A DNA stretch of 19,541 bases from MVYY01 sp035369865 (GTDB taxonomy: Bacteria; Bacteroidota; Bacteroidia; Bacteroidales; Paludibacteraceae): NCBI GenBank assembly GCA_035369865.1, contig DAOOVG010000039.1, forward strand, positions 1 through 19,541, given 5' to 3'. Below are positions 1 through 8,364 of the stretch, piece after piece (positions within the stretch are counted from its first letter, which is position 1; each line of letters begins with the position of its first letter). The notes under the pieces were generated by a model that saw nothing but the letters and a program-made list of their open reading frames with translations, was not told where the DNA came from and made no database searches. The translations under genes were made by a program, and so were the position numbers.

Positions 1-30
1 AGCCATTGCGAATAAAGTAAATTTCTTCAT
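1..30 (-). CDS. Start of a leftward gene with a signal peptide (partial)
   Basis: An ATG on the minus strand at 30-28 opens a reading frame coding for MKKFTLFAMA before the window ends. A Met-Lys-Lys-aromatic start followed by hydrophobic residues is typical of a Sec signal peptide in Bacteroidota. A good promoter for this gene lies upstream at 84-113, which supports it being real. Only ten residues are visible, so no function can be given. It is divergent from the GH87-like gene at 319. Confidence 0.6.
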   Translation of the reverse strand, partial: MKKFTLFAMA

Positions 31-83
31 GGTCATAAAAATTAATTTGTTTAACATTTTAGTTTAAAAAATCAATGACTTTA

Positions 84-113
84 CAAATATATAGTATGAT
101 TGAACAAAACAAA
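84..113 (-). promoter_or_regulatory. Bacteroidota promoter (-33 and -7) for the gene ending at 30
   Basis: Read on the minus strand, TTTG (113-110), an 18-base spacer and TATATTTG (91-84) match the phylum's TTTG/TAnnTTTG promoter with correct spacing. This is the best complete promoter match I found in the window. It would give a leader of roughly 45 bases before the ATG at position 30. Confidence 0.65.
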
Positions 114-285
114 CCGCCTTATAATTAAAATATCGAATGCAAATTTTATAATTAGTTGTTTTATAGGTGTTTATAAAGATTTTATATTTAAAAAATATAG
201 AAATATTATTGTTATTTTCTGCTCATTTTGCTCAATAAATCCCAATGTTAATCTAATTGAAATTTCTTTAACCAAAAATAATTAA

Positions 286-293
286 TACATTTG
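286..293 (+). promoter_or_regulatory. -7 promoter element for the GH87-like gene
   Basis: TACATTTG fits TAnnTTTG exactly and sits 25 bases before the ATG at 319, giving a short leader. I see no well-spaced -33 TTTG; the nearest TTG (257-259) is 26 bases upstream, which is too far. The gene may therefore depend on an activator. Confidence 0.5.
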
Positions 294-318
294 CTCTCAC
301 TACTTCAATCTAAAAGAT

Positions 319-2310
319 ATGAAAAAATTTCAATTAATTTTATTGCTTAGTTTTTTATTATTTATCCATAATGGATTTTCTCAAAGTGTTGTTTTTCCTG
401 ATGATGAAAAAGAAAGAGGATATACCAACAGACCTTACCTCAGATATGAAGCTGAACCCGGAAAATGTGAAACAAACGGTACGGCACTAAATTCCACATA
501 TGATCAAAGACTTTTACAAAGCGAAGCCTCTAACCAGATAGCAGTAAATCTGGTTTCGAAGAATGATTATATTCAATGGACAAATGAAGCTCCAGCAGAC
601 GGGTTAACCATTCGATTTTCTTTACCGGATAGCAGCAACGGAACAGGTATTCAAGGAATTTTTGCATTATATGTAAATGATATCTTTGTTCAAAACATTA
701 TTGTCAATTCATATTGGGCATGGCAATATTTCCTAAAAAATGGAACAAAATATCCTGATAACACTCCTGATGCAACTACCAAGTTTCCCCGCATGCGTTT
801 TGATGAAACTCATGTGAAGTTGAATGAAAAAATACCCGCAAATGCTACATTTCGCTTAATAAAAGTCGATGATAACGACATCTCTTATACCATTGACTTT
901 GTAGAATTGGAAGAAGTTCCTGATCCAATTAGTTATAATTCGATTATAGATGCCAATAAAGTGATGTACACGGCTGATCAGGGTCCTCTTTATTCTTTCA
1001 TTGCTGCAAATAAGGGAAAAACAATCTATATACCGGCGGGTGTTTACAACGTGGATAAAAGAATTACCATTACTTCCGGAGACAACACGAAAATTATTGG
1101 CGCCGGAATGTGGTATACAGAAATAAATTTTACTGCTTCCTCAGATGATAAAAGTACTTATAATCAAAGGGGAATTGAAGCTTATGGTAATAACATGGTA
1201 TTGCAAGGTGTTTATCTTAATACAATAAATAATAAAAGATATTATCAAAACAATGACTCTTATCAAGTAGGAAAAGGATTAATGGGCAGTTTTGGCTCTA
1301 ATTCACTCATTAAAGATGTATGGATTGAACATTTCGAGTGTGGAGGTTGGATTGAAAATGCAAATTCACTAATTATTCAAAATTGTAGATTCCGAAATAA
1401 TTATGCAGACGGAATCAACTTGTCTTATGCATGCAAAAATTCTATTGTTGAGCAGTGCAGTTTTAGGAATAATGGCGATGACGATATGGCATCATGGTCG
1501 CGATCCAACGGATTGTGCGAGAACAATACCTTTCGTTACTGTACTGCTGAAAATAATTGGAGAGCTTCCAGTCTCGGTTTTTTTGGAGGCAAACAGAATA
1601 AAGCCTACAATTGCGTAATCATCGACCCAATGGAAGCTGGCTTTCGGGTAGTATGCGATTTTCCTGGAATGCCTTTTAGTACAGACGGATATAGTGTATT
1701 ACATGATATATCTGTTTATAAAGGAGGAGTTCCAAGTGGAATTGTTGGTGTGAGTGGGGACCTTTGGGGAAATCAACAGGGTGCTTTACATTTGAATAGT
1801 AGCACTCAATATGATTTACAGAATATATTTATTTATAATATAGATTTTTACCATTCTAAAAATGATGCTATCTTTATTGGTAGCGGTTCAAAAAATATCT
1901 CAAACGTTATCCTCAAAAATATACATATAAATGGAACAGGACGATACGGTATTTATTTTAGTGGAGCTAAAGGAAATGTAACTTACTGTAATATTTTATA
2001 TGAAAATATTGGAGCCATATCTAATTATAATACAATTCCTGCTACTTTTACCTTTGTAGAAAATTGTGAAGCTGGTTTTCAGCAACCATTTGGAAATAAT
2101 TTAAAAGCTTTTTTCTCTGAGAATGTTTTGCATATTATTGGAGTTGAAAATACAAATGTCTCCATCTTTGATCTTCTTGGCAAAAAAATATTCAATTTCT
2201 TTTGTACTTCTCCAAAAATCAACATATCAGGGCTTTATCCGGGCATTTACATGATAAGATGGGACAATTTCAACTATACTCAAAAAGTATTTATTCCTAA
2301 TACGATTTAA
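319..2310 (+). CDS. T9SS-exported beta-helix glycoside hydrolase, GH87-like (probable alpha-1,3-glucanase)
   Basis: This 663-residue protein is probably an extracellular enzyme that cuts alpha-glucan. It starts with a signal peptide (about residues 1-22, ending near FSQ). A CBM35/CBM6-like carbohydrate-binding domain follows (about 40-197, opening with YEAE). A right-handed parallel beta-helix (about 205-585) is rich in Asn ladders. The helix contains ADGIN with Asp364 and GDDD with Asp387-389. As I recall it, the three catalytic Asp residues of the GH87 alpha-1,3-glucanase Agl-KA have the same spacing (+23, +24). The C-terminus (about 590-663, with DLLGKKI, GLYPGIY and KVFI) is a type A T9SS sorting domain, so the protein should be exported and anchored or released. 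The 3' end overlaps the convergent regulator gene by 14 bases. No SusC/SusD pair is nearby. Family-level function is fairly likely; exact substrate is inferred. A pectate lyase-like or mycodextranase role is possible. Confidence 0.75.
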   Translation: MKKFQLILLLSFLLFIHNGFSQSVVFPDDEKERGYTNRPYLRYEAEPGKCETNGTALNSTYDQRLLQSEASNQIAVNLVSKNDYIQWTNEAPADGLTIRFSLPDSSNGTGIQGIFALYVNDIFVQNIIVNSYWAWQYFLKNGTKYPDNTPDATTKFPRMRFDETHVKLNEKIPANATFRLIKVDDNDISYTIDFVELEEVPDPISYNSIIDANKVMYTADQGPLYSFIAANKGKTIYIPAGVYNVDKRITITSGDNTKIIGAGMWYTEINFTASSDDKSTYNQRGIEAYGNNMVLQGVYLNTINNKRYYQNNDSYQVGKGLMGSFGSNSLIKDVWIEHFECGGWIENANSLIIQNCRFRNNYADGINLSYACKNSIVEQCSFRNNGDDDMASWSRSNGLCENNTFRYCTAENNWRASSLGFFGGKQNKAYNCVIIDPMEAGFRVVCDFPGMPFSTDGYSVLHDISVYKGGVPSGIVGVSGDLWGNQQGALHLNSSTQYDLQNIFIYNIDFYHSKNDAIFIGSGSKNISNVILKNIHINGTGRYGIYFSGAKGNVTYCNILYENIGAISNYNTIPATFTFVENCEAGFQQPFGNNLKAFFSENVLHIIGVENTNVSIFDLLGKKIFNFFCTSPKINISGLYPGIYMIRWDNFNYTQKVFIPNTI

Positions 2311-3871
2311 TGTCCAACACTTTCTGTTTGAATTCTTTTGATGAATAAAGTGTTTTGTTTTTGACTTTTGTTTTGTAGGCATAAATAGTATTTACCGAGT
2401 AATCAAGAAAGTGTGCAATTTTTTCGTTATCGTCAATTCCTAAACGAATTAATGCATAAATTCTCATTTCTGAATTTAAAAGTTCACCTTTCTGAAGATA
2501 AATTTGTTCTTCTGGTTTAAGAAGTTTATTAAATTCTTCAACAAAATTTGGGAATATATTCAAAAATATTTTATCAAATCTCTCAAACAAAGCTTCTCTT
2601 TCTTTTTCTACATTTATTTGCTTAGGAAAATTCTTTATATCTTCATATTGTTTTGTGTTTACTTTATTAATAACCCATCGTTGAAGACTTCCTAACTTTG
2701 CTATATATTCTGCATTTTGATTAAAAAAATAGCCAATATATTCGTTTTTAATTTTGTTTGCTTCTATTAGTTTTTCATTAGTAGCTTGAATTTTCAATTC
2801 AGCTGCCTTTAAACGCTTAAGTGATTTCCATATTATTATTAATGCAATAACCAACATCACTAATAAAGCAAAAATAAAAATAACAAGCATAATAACTCTA
2901 TTTTTTTGCTTTTCAATAATGGTGATTTGAGCTCCTTCAATTATAGGAAGAATATTACTTATTTCTAACTGCCGATGTCGTGCATTATAAAATAAAGCAT
3001 CATTTAATGCTTGGTGGATATAGTTAATAGAATGATTTATATCTCCTTCTTCGAATAATATTTGAGCTAAATTTCTAAGAGCAACTGTTTCTTTGGTAGA
3101 AGATTTAATATCTGAAATGGCAGCTTGAATCAGATAGTCTTTAGCTGCTGTTTTATTTCCTTGCAAACTTAAAATGTAAGCGATACTGGAAGTTGCAATA
3201 GCAAGATCGTGTTCAGAATAATCTTTAAGGTCAATCATACGTTTGAAGGCAATAATCGCATCAGAATATTTGTTTGACTTCATAAATTTTAAGCCGAGTG
3301 TTGCCCAATATTGCGATGAATTATATGGCAAAAGAACGATAGCAGAATCTATCAAATTATTCCCGTTCTTAATGTAAAGGTCACGAAACTCTAAGTTGTT
3401 ATTATAATCAGCTAAATCATAGTAAAGTCGTGATTTATTCAGATAGTAATCGATTTTTGTTTGATTACTGCATTGTTCCACATTAATAGAGTTAAACACA
3501 TCAAAGGCTTCTTTAAATAAACCTGAAGATAAATAGCAAAAACCTAATTTTATTTTTGAGGAAATAATTTTCTCATCATCGTTTAATTCGTTAGAAATAT
3601 CTATCAGCTTTTTTACATAAACATAAGCTGAATCGTAAATATAACAACGATACTCGTTAAATAAATCCAAATTCAAGGAATATAAAAGAAGTGGATCGTG
3701 AACTGTTGAGGTTAAATGCTTCTTTATTTCTTTTATACGCTCTTCTTTTTGAAGATCATAATAGGATTGTCGAGAAATATAGTAATCAAGGGAATCAAGT
3801 TCTCTTTTTTGTGAAAAACATTCGAATAAAGAGAAAAATATAAGAAAAAATAATATTTTTAGTCTTTTCAT
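2297..3871 (-). CDS. Membrane-anchored TPR regulator with C-terminal HTH (DUF6377-type)
   Basis: A 524-residue protein with an N-terminal signal peptide (about 1-21, ending near CFSQ), then tetratricopeptide-like helices (about 25-300). A single strong transmembrane segment follows at about 324-348 (VIMLVIFIFALLVMLVIALI), then a coiled-coil linker (about 350-385) and a C-terminal region ending in a LuxR-like helix-turn-helix (about 467-510, with NSEMRIYALIRLGI and SVNTIYAYK). This layout, a periplasmic TPR sensor with a cytoplasmic DNA-binding domain, is common in Bacteroidota and matches DUF6377. It lies between the secreted glycosidase (convergent, 14-base overlap) and the M6 protease (same strand, 99-base gap). 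It may control one of them, but that is inference. I found no TAnnTTTG in the gap before it, so it may be read from the protease transcript. Confidence 0.8.
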   Translation of the reverse strand: MKRLKILFFLIFFSLFECFSQKRELDSLDYYISRQSYYDLQKEERIKEIKKHLTSTVHDPLLLYSLNLDLFNEYRCYIYDSAYVYVKKLIDISNELNDDEKIISSKIKLGFCYLSSGLFKEAFDVFNSINVEQCSNQTKIDYYLNKSRLYYDLADYNNNLEFRDLYIKNGNNLIDSAIVLLPYNSSQYWATLGLKFMKSNKYSDAIIAFKRMIDLKDYSEHDLAIATSSIAYILSLQGNKTAAKDYLIQAAISDIKSSTKETVALRNLAQILFEEGDINHSINYIHQALNDALFYNARHRQLEISNILPIIEGAQITIIEKQKNRVIMLVIFIFALLVMLVIALIIIWKSLKRLKAAELKIQATNEKLIEANKIKNEYIGYFFNQNAEYIAKLGSLQRWVINKVNTKQYEDIKNFPKQINVEKEREALFERFDKIFLNIFPNFVEEFNKLLKPEEQIYLQKGELLNSEMRIYALIRLGIDDNEKIAHFLDYSVNTIYAYKTKVKNKTLYSSKEFKQKVLDIKSY

Positions 3872-3939
3872 GTTGAAAATTTAACAACACAACATTATTA
3901 ATTATAAAATCAACAATTTAATGGAACATTTAAGAAATC

Positions 3940-3967
3940 TTTTTGACTTTTTGAGAAAAATCAAAAA
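3940..3967 (-). terminator. A/T hairpin just after the M6 protease stop, possible weak terminator
   Basis: TTTTTGA (3940-3946) pairs with TCAAAAA (3961-3967), and TTTTT (3948-3952) pairs with AAAAA (3956-3960). This makes a 12-pair stem with one bulged C and a GAG loop. It begins three bases past the protease stop codon. The stem has almost no G or C and no U-tract follows on the minus strand, so it may be a weak terminator or an mRNA 3'-end stabiliser that lets some transcription reach the regulator gene. Confidence 0.35.
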
Positions 3968-3970
3968 ATC

Positions 3971-6805
3971 TTATAACAAAATTTTTGTTCGTCGATTACC
4001 TGCCTGGATAATGTACACTTGTCCTCGTGGCCGGTTTTTCAAATCATCAATATTTATTATATTATAATCAGCAAGATAAGTAGCAATTGTTCTTCCCATT
4101 GCGTCATAGATGTAAATCATTGTATTAGTTTGAGGAACATAAACTGTAATAGAATTATCTTCATGAATTTTGACTCTTAATTTTCTTGCCTCGGTATCTT
4201 TTTCAGTCCGTAATGAAATAGTATTGGAATAATCGGTAATGTTTTCATACAAATAAGTTTTATCGCTTGCCCGAACTTTATAAAAACATTCAGTGTCAGG
4301 AAACAGATTTATAATCGTATCCGAAGTGACTGTAACCCATTTGTTTTTAACATTGAATTCAATTTTTTTCAAAAAACTTACTGAAACATCGTCTATTGCT
4401 GCTGAACCTGTTCCATTCAGATAAGTAAGTCGGAATTGTATAAAATTATCTACTTCATTAAAAGAATAACTTTTTATTCCTTTGAACGAATTAGATAACG
4501 ATAAGGTATCCACTATTTGCCATTGAACTCCATCGTATGCTTCAATTAGTATTTTTACATTTCCAGAAATTAATCCAACAAAAAAAGATAACTCGTTGAC
4601 AGAAATCACATATTTTTCCGTTTGAATCATTTCTTCTGAATTACTTAATTGAATCGATGGAGAAGCTTTTCCAACGTATGCAGCAGTATTATTTAATGTT
4701 TTTGCTGTAATTAGCCAGTCTTGTGGTACAGTCAAGCCATTATCGAAACTTTCTGTTAAAATAGATGTTCCTTCAGAAAGCATATAAGCCGTTAAATAAT
4801 AACCTGTTGCATCATTAACAGATGCCCAATTAGCAATATAACTACTTGTAGTAATTTCACTTGGTTCAAAAGCTTCTGGAACAGTTAGATAAGGAGTGGA
4901 AGACCCTACTAAGGATATTTTTACTGTGTCAGCATCTGTTGATTGGAAAAGTAGCGTTTCATAATGTTTGTCAATATAGGAAGGTACAATAGGATTATAA
5001 CGAATCAGCACCGTCGTAGTGTCAACAATTGAATCATTGGGTATGAGCTCAATATGTTTTCTCCATTGGGCGATTTCTTCTGTTGCCAGCTTCATTTCGA
5101 AATGATTGTTCTCTGAAAAATAAATATGAATGGTATCTTTTAAATTTTTTCCATAAACTTTTATTTCTTGTGGAGTGGTAGGAGTTCTTTGTACAGTTTG
5201 AAAAGGAGTAAAATTATTTTTCCCAACATTTATAATGGGAACATAAACTCCTATAAAATTAAAAGTAATGAATCCATTTTGTTCTTTAATATTGGTTAAT
5301 GGCTTATTAATATTAATTCCTGAACGTAAAACAGGAGAAAAAGAAGTAACATTGCTTGAACCTGGAAAAGGATCACCTGTTCGAGTATGTTCGGAAGCCA
5401 TTTCGTCGGCTTCCACAATATCGTAGCCCATAGCATTCATGTTATTATTTGGGGAATTATTTTCCCAATCACTGGCATTATAATAAATGTGAGTAATCAA
5501 CATACCATGACCTGGAAGATAGGTATCCCAACCTTGTAGTTGCCGGTTTTCCAGCATGAAAAATTCCACAGGTGATGGATTATTACCTATTAAATTATGA
5601 TTTCCATATTGAGAAATTAAAAAGGCTTGATTACTGGAAGTTAAAGCTTCAAGGGTAACATTTTGTGGTGATTTTAGCCCTTCAGGAATCAACCAATTCA
5701 AATAAAATCTGTCGAATGCAGCGTAAGTAGGTGGTGTTTTTCCATTATTCAAATAAGCACCAGCATCCATAATGTTCCATACAGATAAAGTATAGACATC
5801 AGAGTTATCTGTATTGTAATAATCAGGTAAACCTAATACATGTCCAAATTCATGACAAAAAGTTCCAATCCCACACATATTTGTGCCCATCGCAGAACGA
5901 AGTTCAGAAGAACAGGCATAATCAAAAATAATAACACCATCAAATTTTGTTCTTGTGTCTGCCAATGTCCATCGATGAGGCCAGATAGTATTTTCAGGTG
6001 CTCCTTCTGCTTCATTGTATCCAGCATAATATACGAAAATATTATCTACAAAACCATCATGATCAGTATCATATTGATTGAAATCTACACCATTTTGATC
6101 AGCTAATTTACAAGCGTCTATAATCATTTGTTGAGGATTTTTGTCATAATCATCTGAACCATTAGCTCCATAATATTCTATTTTATTGGGTAAAGTATAA
6201 GGTCCTACTACATCAAATTGTGGTGCAAACACTCCATTGGAAGCATCACGAAAATAATCACGAGCAGATCCAGTAGCTCCATTTTCAGAGTAACCTTGTT
6301 GATTTAATAAATTAGTAAATGCAACTTGTGGTTGTGAAATAGTAAAATTATTATCGGAAAAATTTACTAAAATAACCAGCGATTTCGGACTGCCTGTTAA
6401 AGGATATTGTCTTGAAGTTACAGCAGGAGCACGTGAAATGCGTTGGGCTCTTGCAGATAAATTAAATTGTTGATAATTAATTTTTTGTGGAATATTCTTA
6501 ATAAATTCCTTTTCTTCAGTAGATCGTTTATCTATTTCACGAGCTATTATCTTGGTAAGGGAAAATTTTCCTTTTTTATCTACTTTTGCATACTTAAAAT
6601 AGCCATCTTTATCTTTTTTTAATGGATATCCGTCTAATGTAGTATGATAGTGATAAAATTCATCTCCTTCCATCTTGATGGTTATTTCGCTACCATCTGG
6701 TTGGATAACTTTAATAGGGTAGGGGTAGGCAGGTACTGCAAAAACTTGTAAAATGCCTATTATTTCAAAAAACAGAATAAAAAAGAACCGTATATTTTTC
6801 TTCAT
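3971..6805 (-). CDS. Secreted M6-type zinc metalloprotease with T9SS sorting domain
   Basis: A 944-residue exported protease. After a signal peptide (about 1-23) comes a propeptide-like region with the YHYHTTLDGYP motif seen in M6-like proteins. The catalytic domain (about 140-500) has HEFGHVLGLPD: His318, Glu319, His322 and Asp328 fit the HExxHxxGxxD zinc site of peptidase family M6 (immune inhibitor A-like). DTDHDGFVDN, just upstream, is also typical. Downstream is a fibronectin type III-like domain that appears to be split by a jelly-roll 'choice-of-anchor J'-like insert (about 680-810). A type A T9SS sorting domain forms the end (about 870-944, with IYDAMGRTIATY). All catalytic residues are present, so it is probably active on extracellular protein. 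A -7 element lies at 6904-6911. Substrate is unknown. Confidence 0.88.
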   Translation of the reverse strand: MKKNIRFFFILFFEIIGILQVFAVPAYPYPIKVIQPDGSEITIKMEGDEFYHYHTTLDGYPLKKDKDGYFKYAKVDKKGKFSLTKIIAREIDKRSTEEKEFIKNIPQKINYQQFNLSARAQRISRAPAVTSRQYPLTGSPKSLVILVNFSDNNFTISQPQVAFTNLLNQQGYSENGATGSARDYFRDASNGVFAPQFDVVGPYTLPNKIEYYGANGSDDYDKNPQQMIIDACKLADQNGVDFNQYDTDHDGFVDNIFVYYAGYNEAEGAPENTIWPHRWTLADTRTKFDGVIIFDYACSSELRSAMGTNMCGIGTFCHEFGHVLGLPDYYNTDNSDVYTLSVWNIMDAGAYLNNGKTPPTYAAFDRFYLNWLIPEGLKSPQNVTLEALTSSNQAFLISQYGNHNLIGNNPSPVEFFMLENRQLQGWDTYLPGHGMLITHIYYNASDWENNSPNNNMNAMGYDIVEADEMASEHTRTGDPFPGSSNVTSFSPVLRSGININKPLTNIKEQNGFITFNFIGVYVPIINVGKNNFTPFQTVQRTPTTPQEIKVYGKNLKDTIHIYFSENNHFEMKLATEEIAQWRKHIELIPNDSIVDTTTVLIRYNPIVPSYIDKHYETLLFQSTDADTVKISLVGSSTPYLTVPEAFEPSEITTSSYIANWASVNDATGYYLTAYMLSEGTSILTESFDNGLTVPQDWLITAKTLNNTAAYVGKASPSIQLSNSEEMIQTEKYVISVNELSFFVGLISGNVKILIEAYDGVQWQIVDTLSLSNSFKGIKSYSFNEVDNFIQFRLTYLNGTGSAAIDDVSVSFLKKIEFNVKNKWVTVTSDTIINLFPDTECFYKVRASDKTYLYENITDYSNTISLRTEKDTEARKLRVKIHEDNSITVYVPQTNTMIYIYDAMGRTIATYLADYNIINIDDLKNRPRGQVYIIQAGNRRTKILL

Positions 6806-6903
6806 ATTTTTTTAAACAACTTGTTTTATTTTGATAATCAATAATTTATAAAAATTAATACAATAATTTTTTGGATGATAAAGAATAATTAAAATTACAT
6901 GTA

Positions 6904-6911
6904 CAAATATA
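6904..6911 (-). promoter_or_regulatory. -7 promoter element for the M6 protease
   Basis: Read on the minus strand this is TATATTTG, the same octamer as in the promoter at 84-91. It lies about 100 bases before the ATG at 6805. No TTTG occurs 17-23 bases further upstream, so only half the promoter is seen. Confidence 0.4.
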
Positions 6912-6984
6912 ATTATAAATTTGTTAGCTTCCTTTAAACAACAATTTTTTACTTTTAAAGTTTTTAGAAATTAGTAAAAAAATG

Positions 6985-6992
6985 TATCTTTG
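6985..6992 (+). promoter_or_regulatory. -7 promoter element of the tRNA-Leu pair
   Basis: TATCTTTG fits TAnnTTTG and lies 74 bases before the first tRNA. The flanking genes are both leftward, so this rightward promoter must serve the tRNAs. The predicted precursor has a 5' leader of roughly 65-70 bases. No clear -33 TTTG is seen; a T-run is in its place. Confidence 0.5.
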
Positions 6993-7066
6993 CTAAGTTT
7001 TTTAACGCCTATCTGAATAGAACTCTATTCTTTTTTAGAACGATATAATGAAGTGATAATTTTTAA

Positions 7067-7150
7067 GCCCAAATGGCGGAATTGGTAGACGCGCTAGTTT
7101 CAGGGACTAGTAGCTGCAAGGCTGTGCAGGTTCGAGTCCTGTTTTGGGCA
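7067..7150 (+). tRNA. tRNA-Leu (anticodon CAG)
   Basis: The acceptor stem pairs GCCCAAA (7067-7073) with TTTGGGC (7143-7149), with discriminator A at 7150. The D-arm has GGTAGACGCGC typical of class II tRNA-Leu. The anticodon stem CTAGT/ACTAG encloses the loop TTCAGGG, giving anticodon CAG for CUG codons. A long variable arm follows, then a T-arm with GTTCGAGTC. The bases after the discriminator are CAA, so the 3' CCA is not encoded and must be added enzymatically. Confidence 0.95.
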
Positions 7151-7178
7151 CAAAACTGAAAATTATCTTTGAAATTTT

Positions 7179-7265
7179 GCGCAGATGGCGGAATAGGTAG
7201 ACGCGCTACTTTGAGGGGGTAGTGCCGGTTTCGGCGTGTGAGTTCGAGTCTCATTCTGCGCACCA
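7179..7265 (+). tRNA. tRNA-Leu (anticodon GAG)
   Basis: The acceptor stem pairs GCGCAGA (7179-7185) with TCTGCGC (7255-7261). Discriminator A is at 7262, and CCA is encoded at 7263-7265. The anticodon stem CTACT/GGTAG (with one T-G pair) holds the loop TTGAGGG, giving anticodon GAG for CUC and CUU codons. The long variable arm contains its own stem (GCCG/CGGC), as expected of tRNA-Leu. It lies 28 bases after the CAG tRNA and is presumably processed from the same transcript. Confidence 0.95.
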
Positions 7266-7277
7266 TATTTTTAATTA

Positions 7278-7313
7278 TTTATATTATTGAATGTTAGTTG
7301 TTTATAATATAAA
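7278..7313. terminator. AT-only inverted repeat after the tRNAs, possible bidirectional terminator
   Basis: TTTATATTAT (7278-7287) and ATAATATAAA (7304-7313) form a perfect 10-pair stem with a 16-base loop. It sits between the rightward tRNA-Leu(GAG) and the leftward CDF gene that ends at 7358, where a two-way terminator would be expected. It has no G-C pairs and no clear U-tract, so the call is tentative. Confidence 0.3.
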
Positions 7314-7357
7314 GCAAGCAAAAAGTAATTTTTTTCTACTTATCATATCCTCTAACT

Positions 7358-8275
7358 TTATTTTGCTCTCTTATCTTTTTCTTTGTTAAAAGGTTCTGTA
7401 TGAATGTTGATAATAGTTTGTTTCCCAAAACGATTTCGGAGTTTATTTTCAATGTCAGTAGCAACGTCATGTGAACGTACAAAAGTAGTGGAAGGGTCTA
7501 ATTTGATATGAACATCAATGGCAAATATATTTCCAATTTTGCGGGTTTTCAAATTATGATAAGATAATATTTCAGGGTTTGTTTCGAGAATTTGAAAAAT
7601 TTCTTTTTCGGTTTCTTCTGGCAATGAACGTTCAAGTAATTCATTTACACTGGGTATTAAAATTTTAATTGCTACTTGAACAATAAAAAAGCTCACAATA
7701 ATTCCAGCTATAGGATCTAATATCCGAGCTTGCTCCCCGAAAAAAATTGCTCCTCCAATGCCAATGCCTGTACCAATGGAAGAGAGTGCATCCGAACGAT
7801 GGTGCCAAGCATTTGCTATAACAGCTTGATTTTCAATTTTCTTTCCGATTTTAATAGTATAACGATACAACCATTCTTTTGTCACAATACTTACTAAAGC
7901 AGCTACAAAAGCTATCATCGAAGGTGGTTCTATTACATTCCCTTTAATAATTTGAATTACTTTTGTAAGTCCATTCAAAAAAATAAACACTCCTACTACT
8001 ACCAAGGCTAAACTTACCAGAAATGAAGCAAAGGTTTCAAATTTTCCATGTCCATATTGATGGTCTTTATCGCGTTCTTTTCCTGAAATTCCAACAAATA
8101 CAATAACAATTACATCGGTTATAAAATCAGACAACGAATGCACACCATCAGCAATCATGGCAGTACTTTTACCCAAAAAACCTGCTAATAGTTTGAAAGT
8201 AGTTAAAATAAAATTTGTCCAAAAACCTACCCACGTAACATGAATAGCTTGTGCTGTCCTCTCTTGATTTTCCAT
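7358..8275 (-). CDS. Cation diffusion facilitator, probable zinc/divalent metal exporter (FieF-like)
   Basis: A 305-residue inner-membrane metal/proton antiporter of the CDF family, exporting divalent metal from the cytoplasm. There are six predicted transmembrane segments, followed by a cytoplasmic domain (about 205-300) containing the conserved HNLKTRKIG and VDVHI-like strands of the CDF dimerisation fold. In TM2 the site is His46-xxx-Asp50 (HSLSD), and in TM5 His158-xxx-Asp162 (HHRSD). This HD-HD set is what the family shows for zinc-selective members; FieF itself has DxxxD in TM2. QYGHGKFE after TM2 is a family hallmark. It lies 203 bases downstream of a second CDF gene on the same strand. 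The predicted -7 element sits inside a palindrome (8365-8396), suggesting its own regulation. Confidence 0.9.
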   Translation of the reverse strand: MENQERTAQAIHVTWVGFWTNFILTTFKLLAGFLGKSTAMIADGVHSLSDFITDVIVIVFVGISGKERDKDHQYGHGKFETFASFLVSLALVVVGVFIFLNGLTKVIQIIKGNVIEPPSMIAFVAALVSIVTKEWLYRYTIKIGKKIENQAVIANAWHHRSDALSSIGTGIGIGGAIFFGEQARILDPIAGIIVSFFIVQVAIKILIPSVNELLERSLPEETEKEIFQILETNPEILSYHNLKTRKIGNIFAIDVHIKLDPSTTFVRSHDVATDIENKLRNRFGKQTIINIHTEPFNKEKDKRAK

Positions 8276-8364
8276 ACACTTGGTATATTAATGAGGCTAT
8301 ATGGATTTTGCTAATAAAATATTTTGCTGAAGCAAAAATTATTTTACTCAGCTTGTAGCATCAG

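Noticed and set aside
100..285. 61-codon frame in the gap before the GH87-like gene
   Set aside because: It starts at TTG, has low-complexity Ile/Asn/Phe-rich content, overlaps the promoter of the leftward gene and has no promoter of its own.
5833..6106. Frames on both strands inside the M6 protease catalytic region
   Set aside because: They are shadows of a clearly coding frame with intact zinc-site residues.
7063..7266. 67-codon minus-strand frame across the tRNA pair
   Set aside because: It is antisense to two well-formed tRNA-Leu genes; such frames are a known false call.
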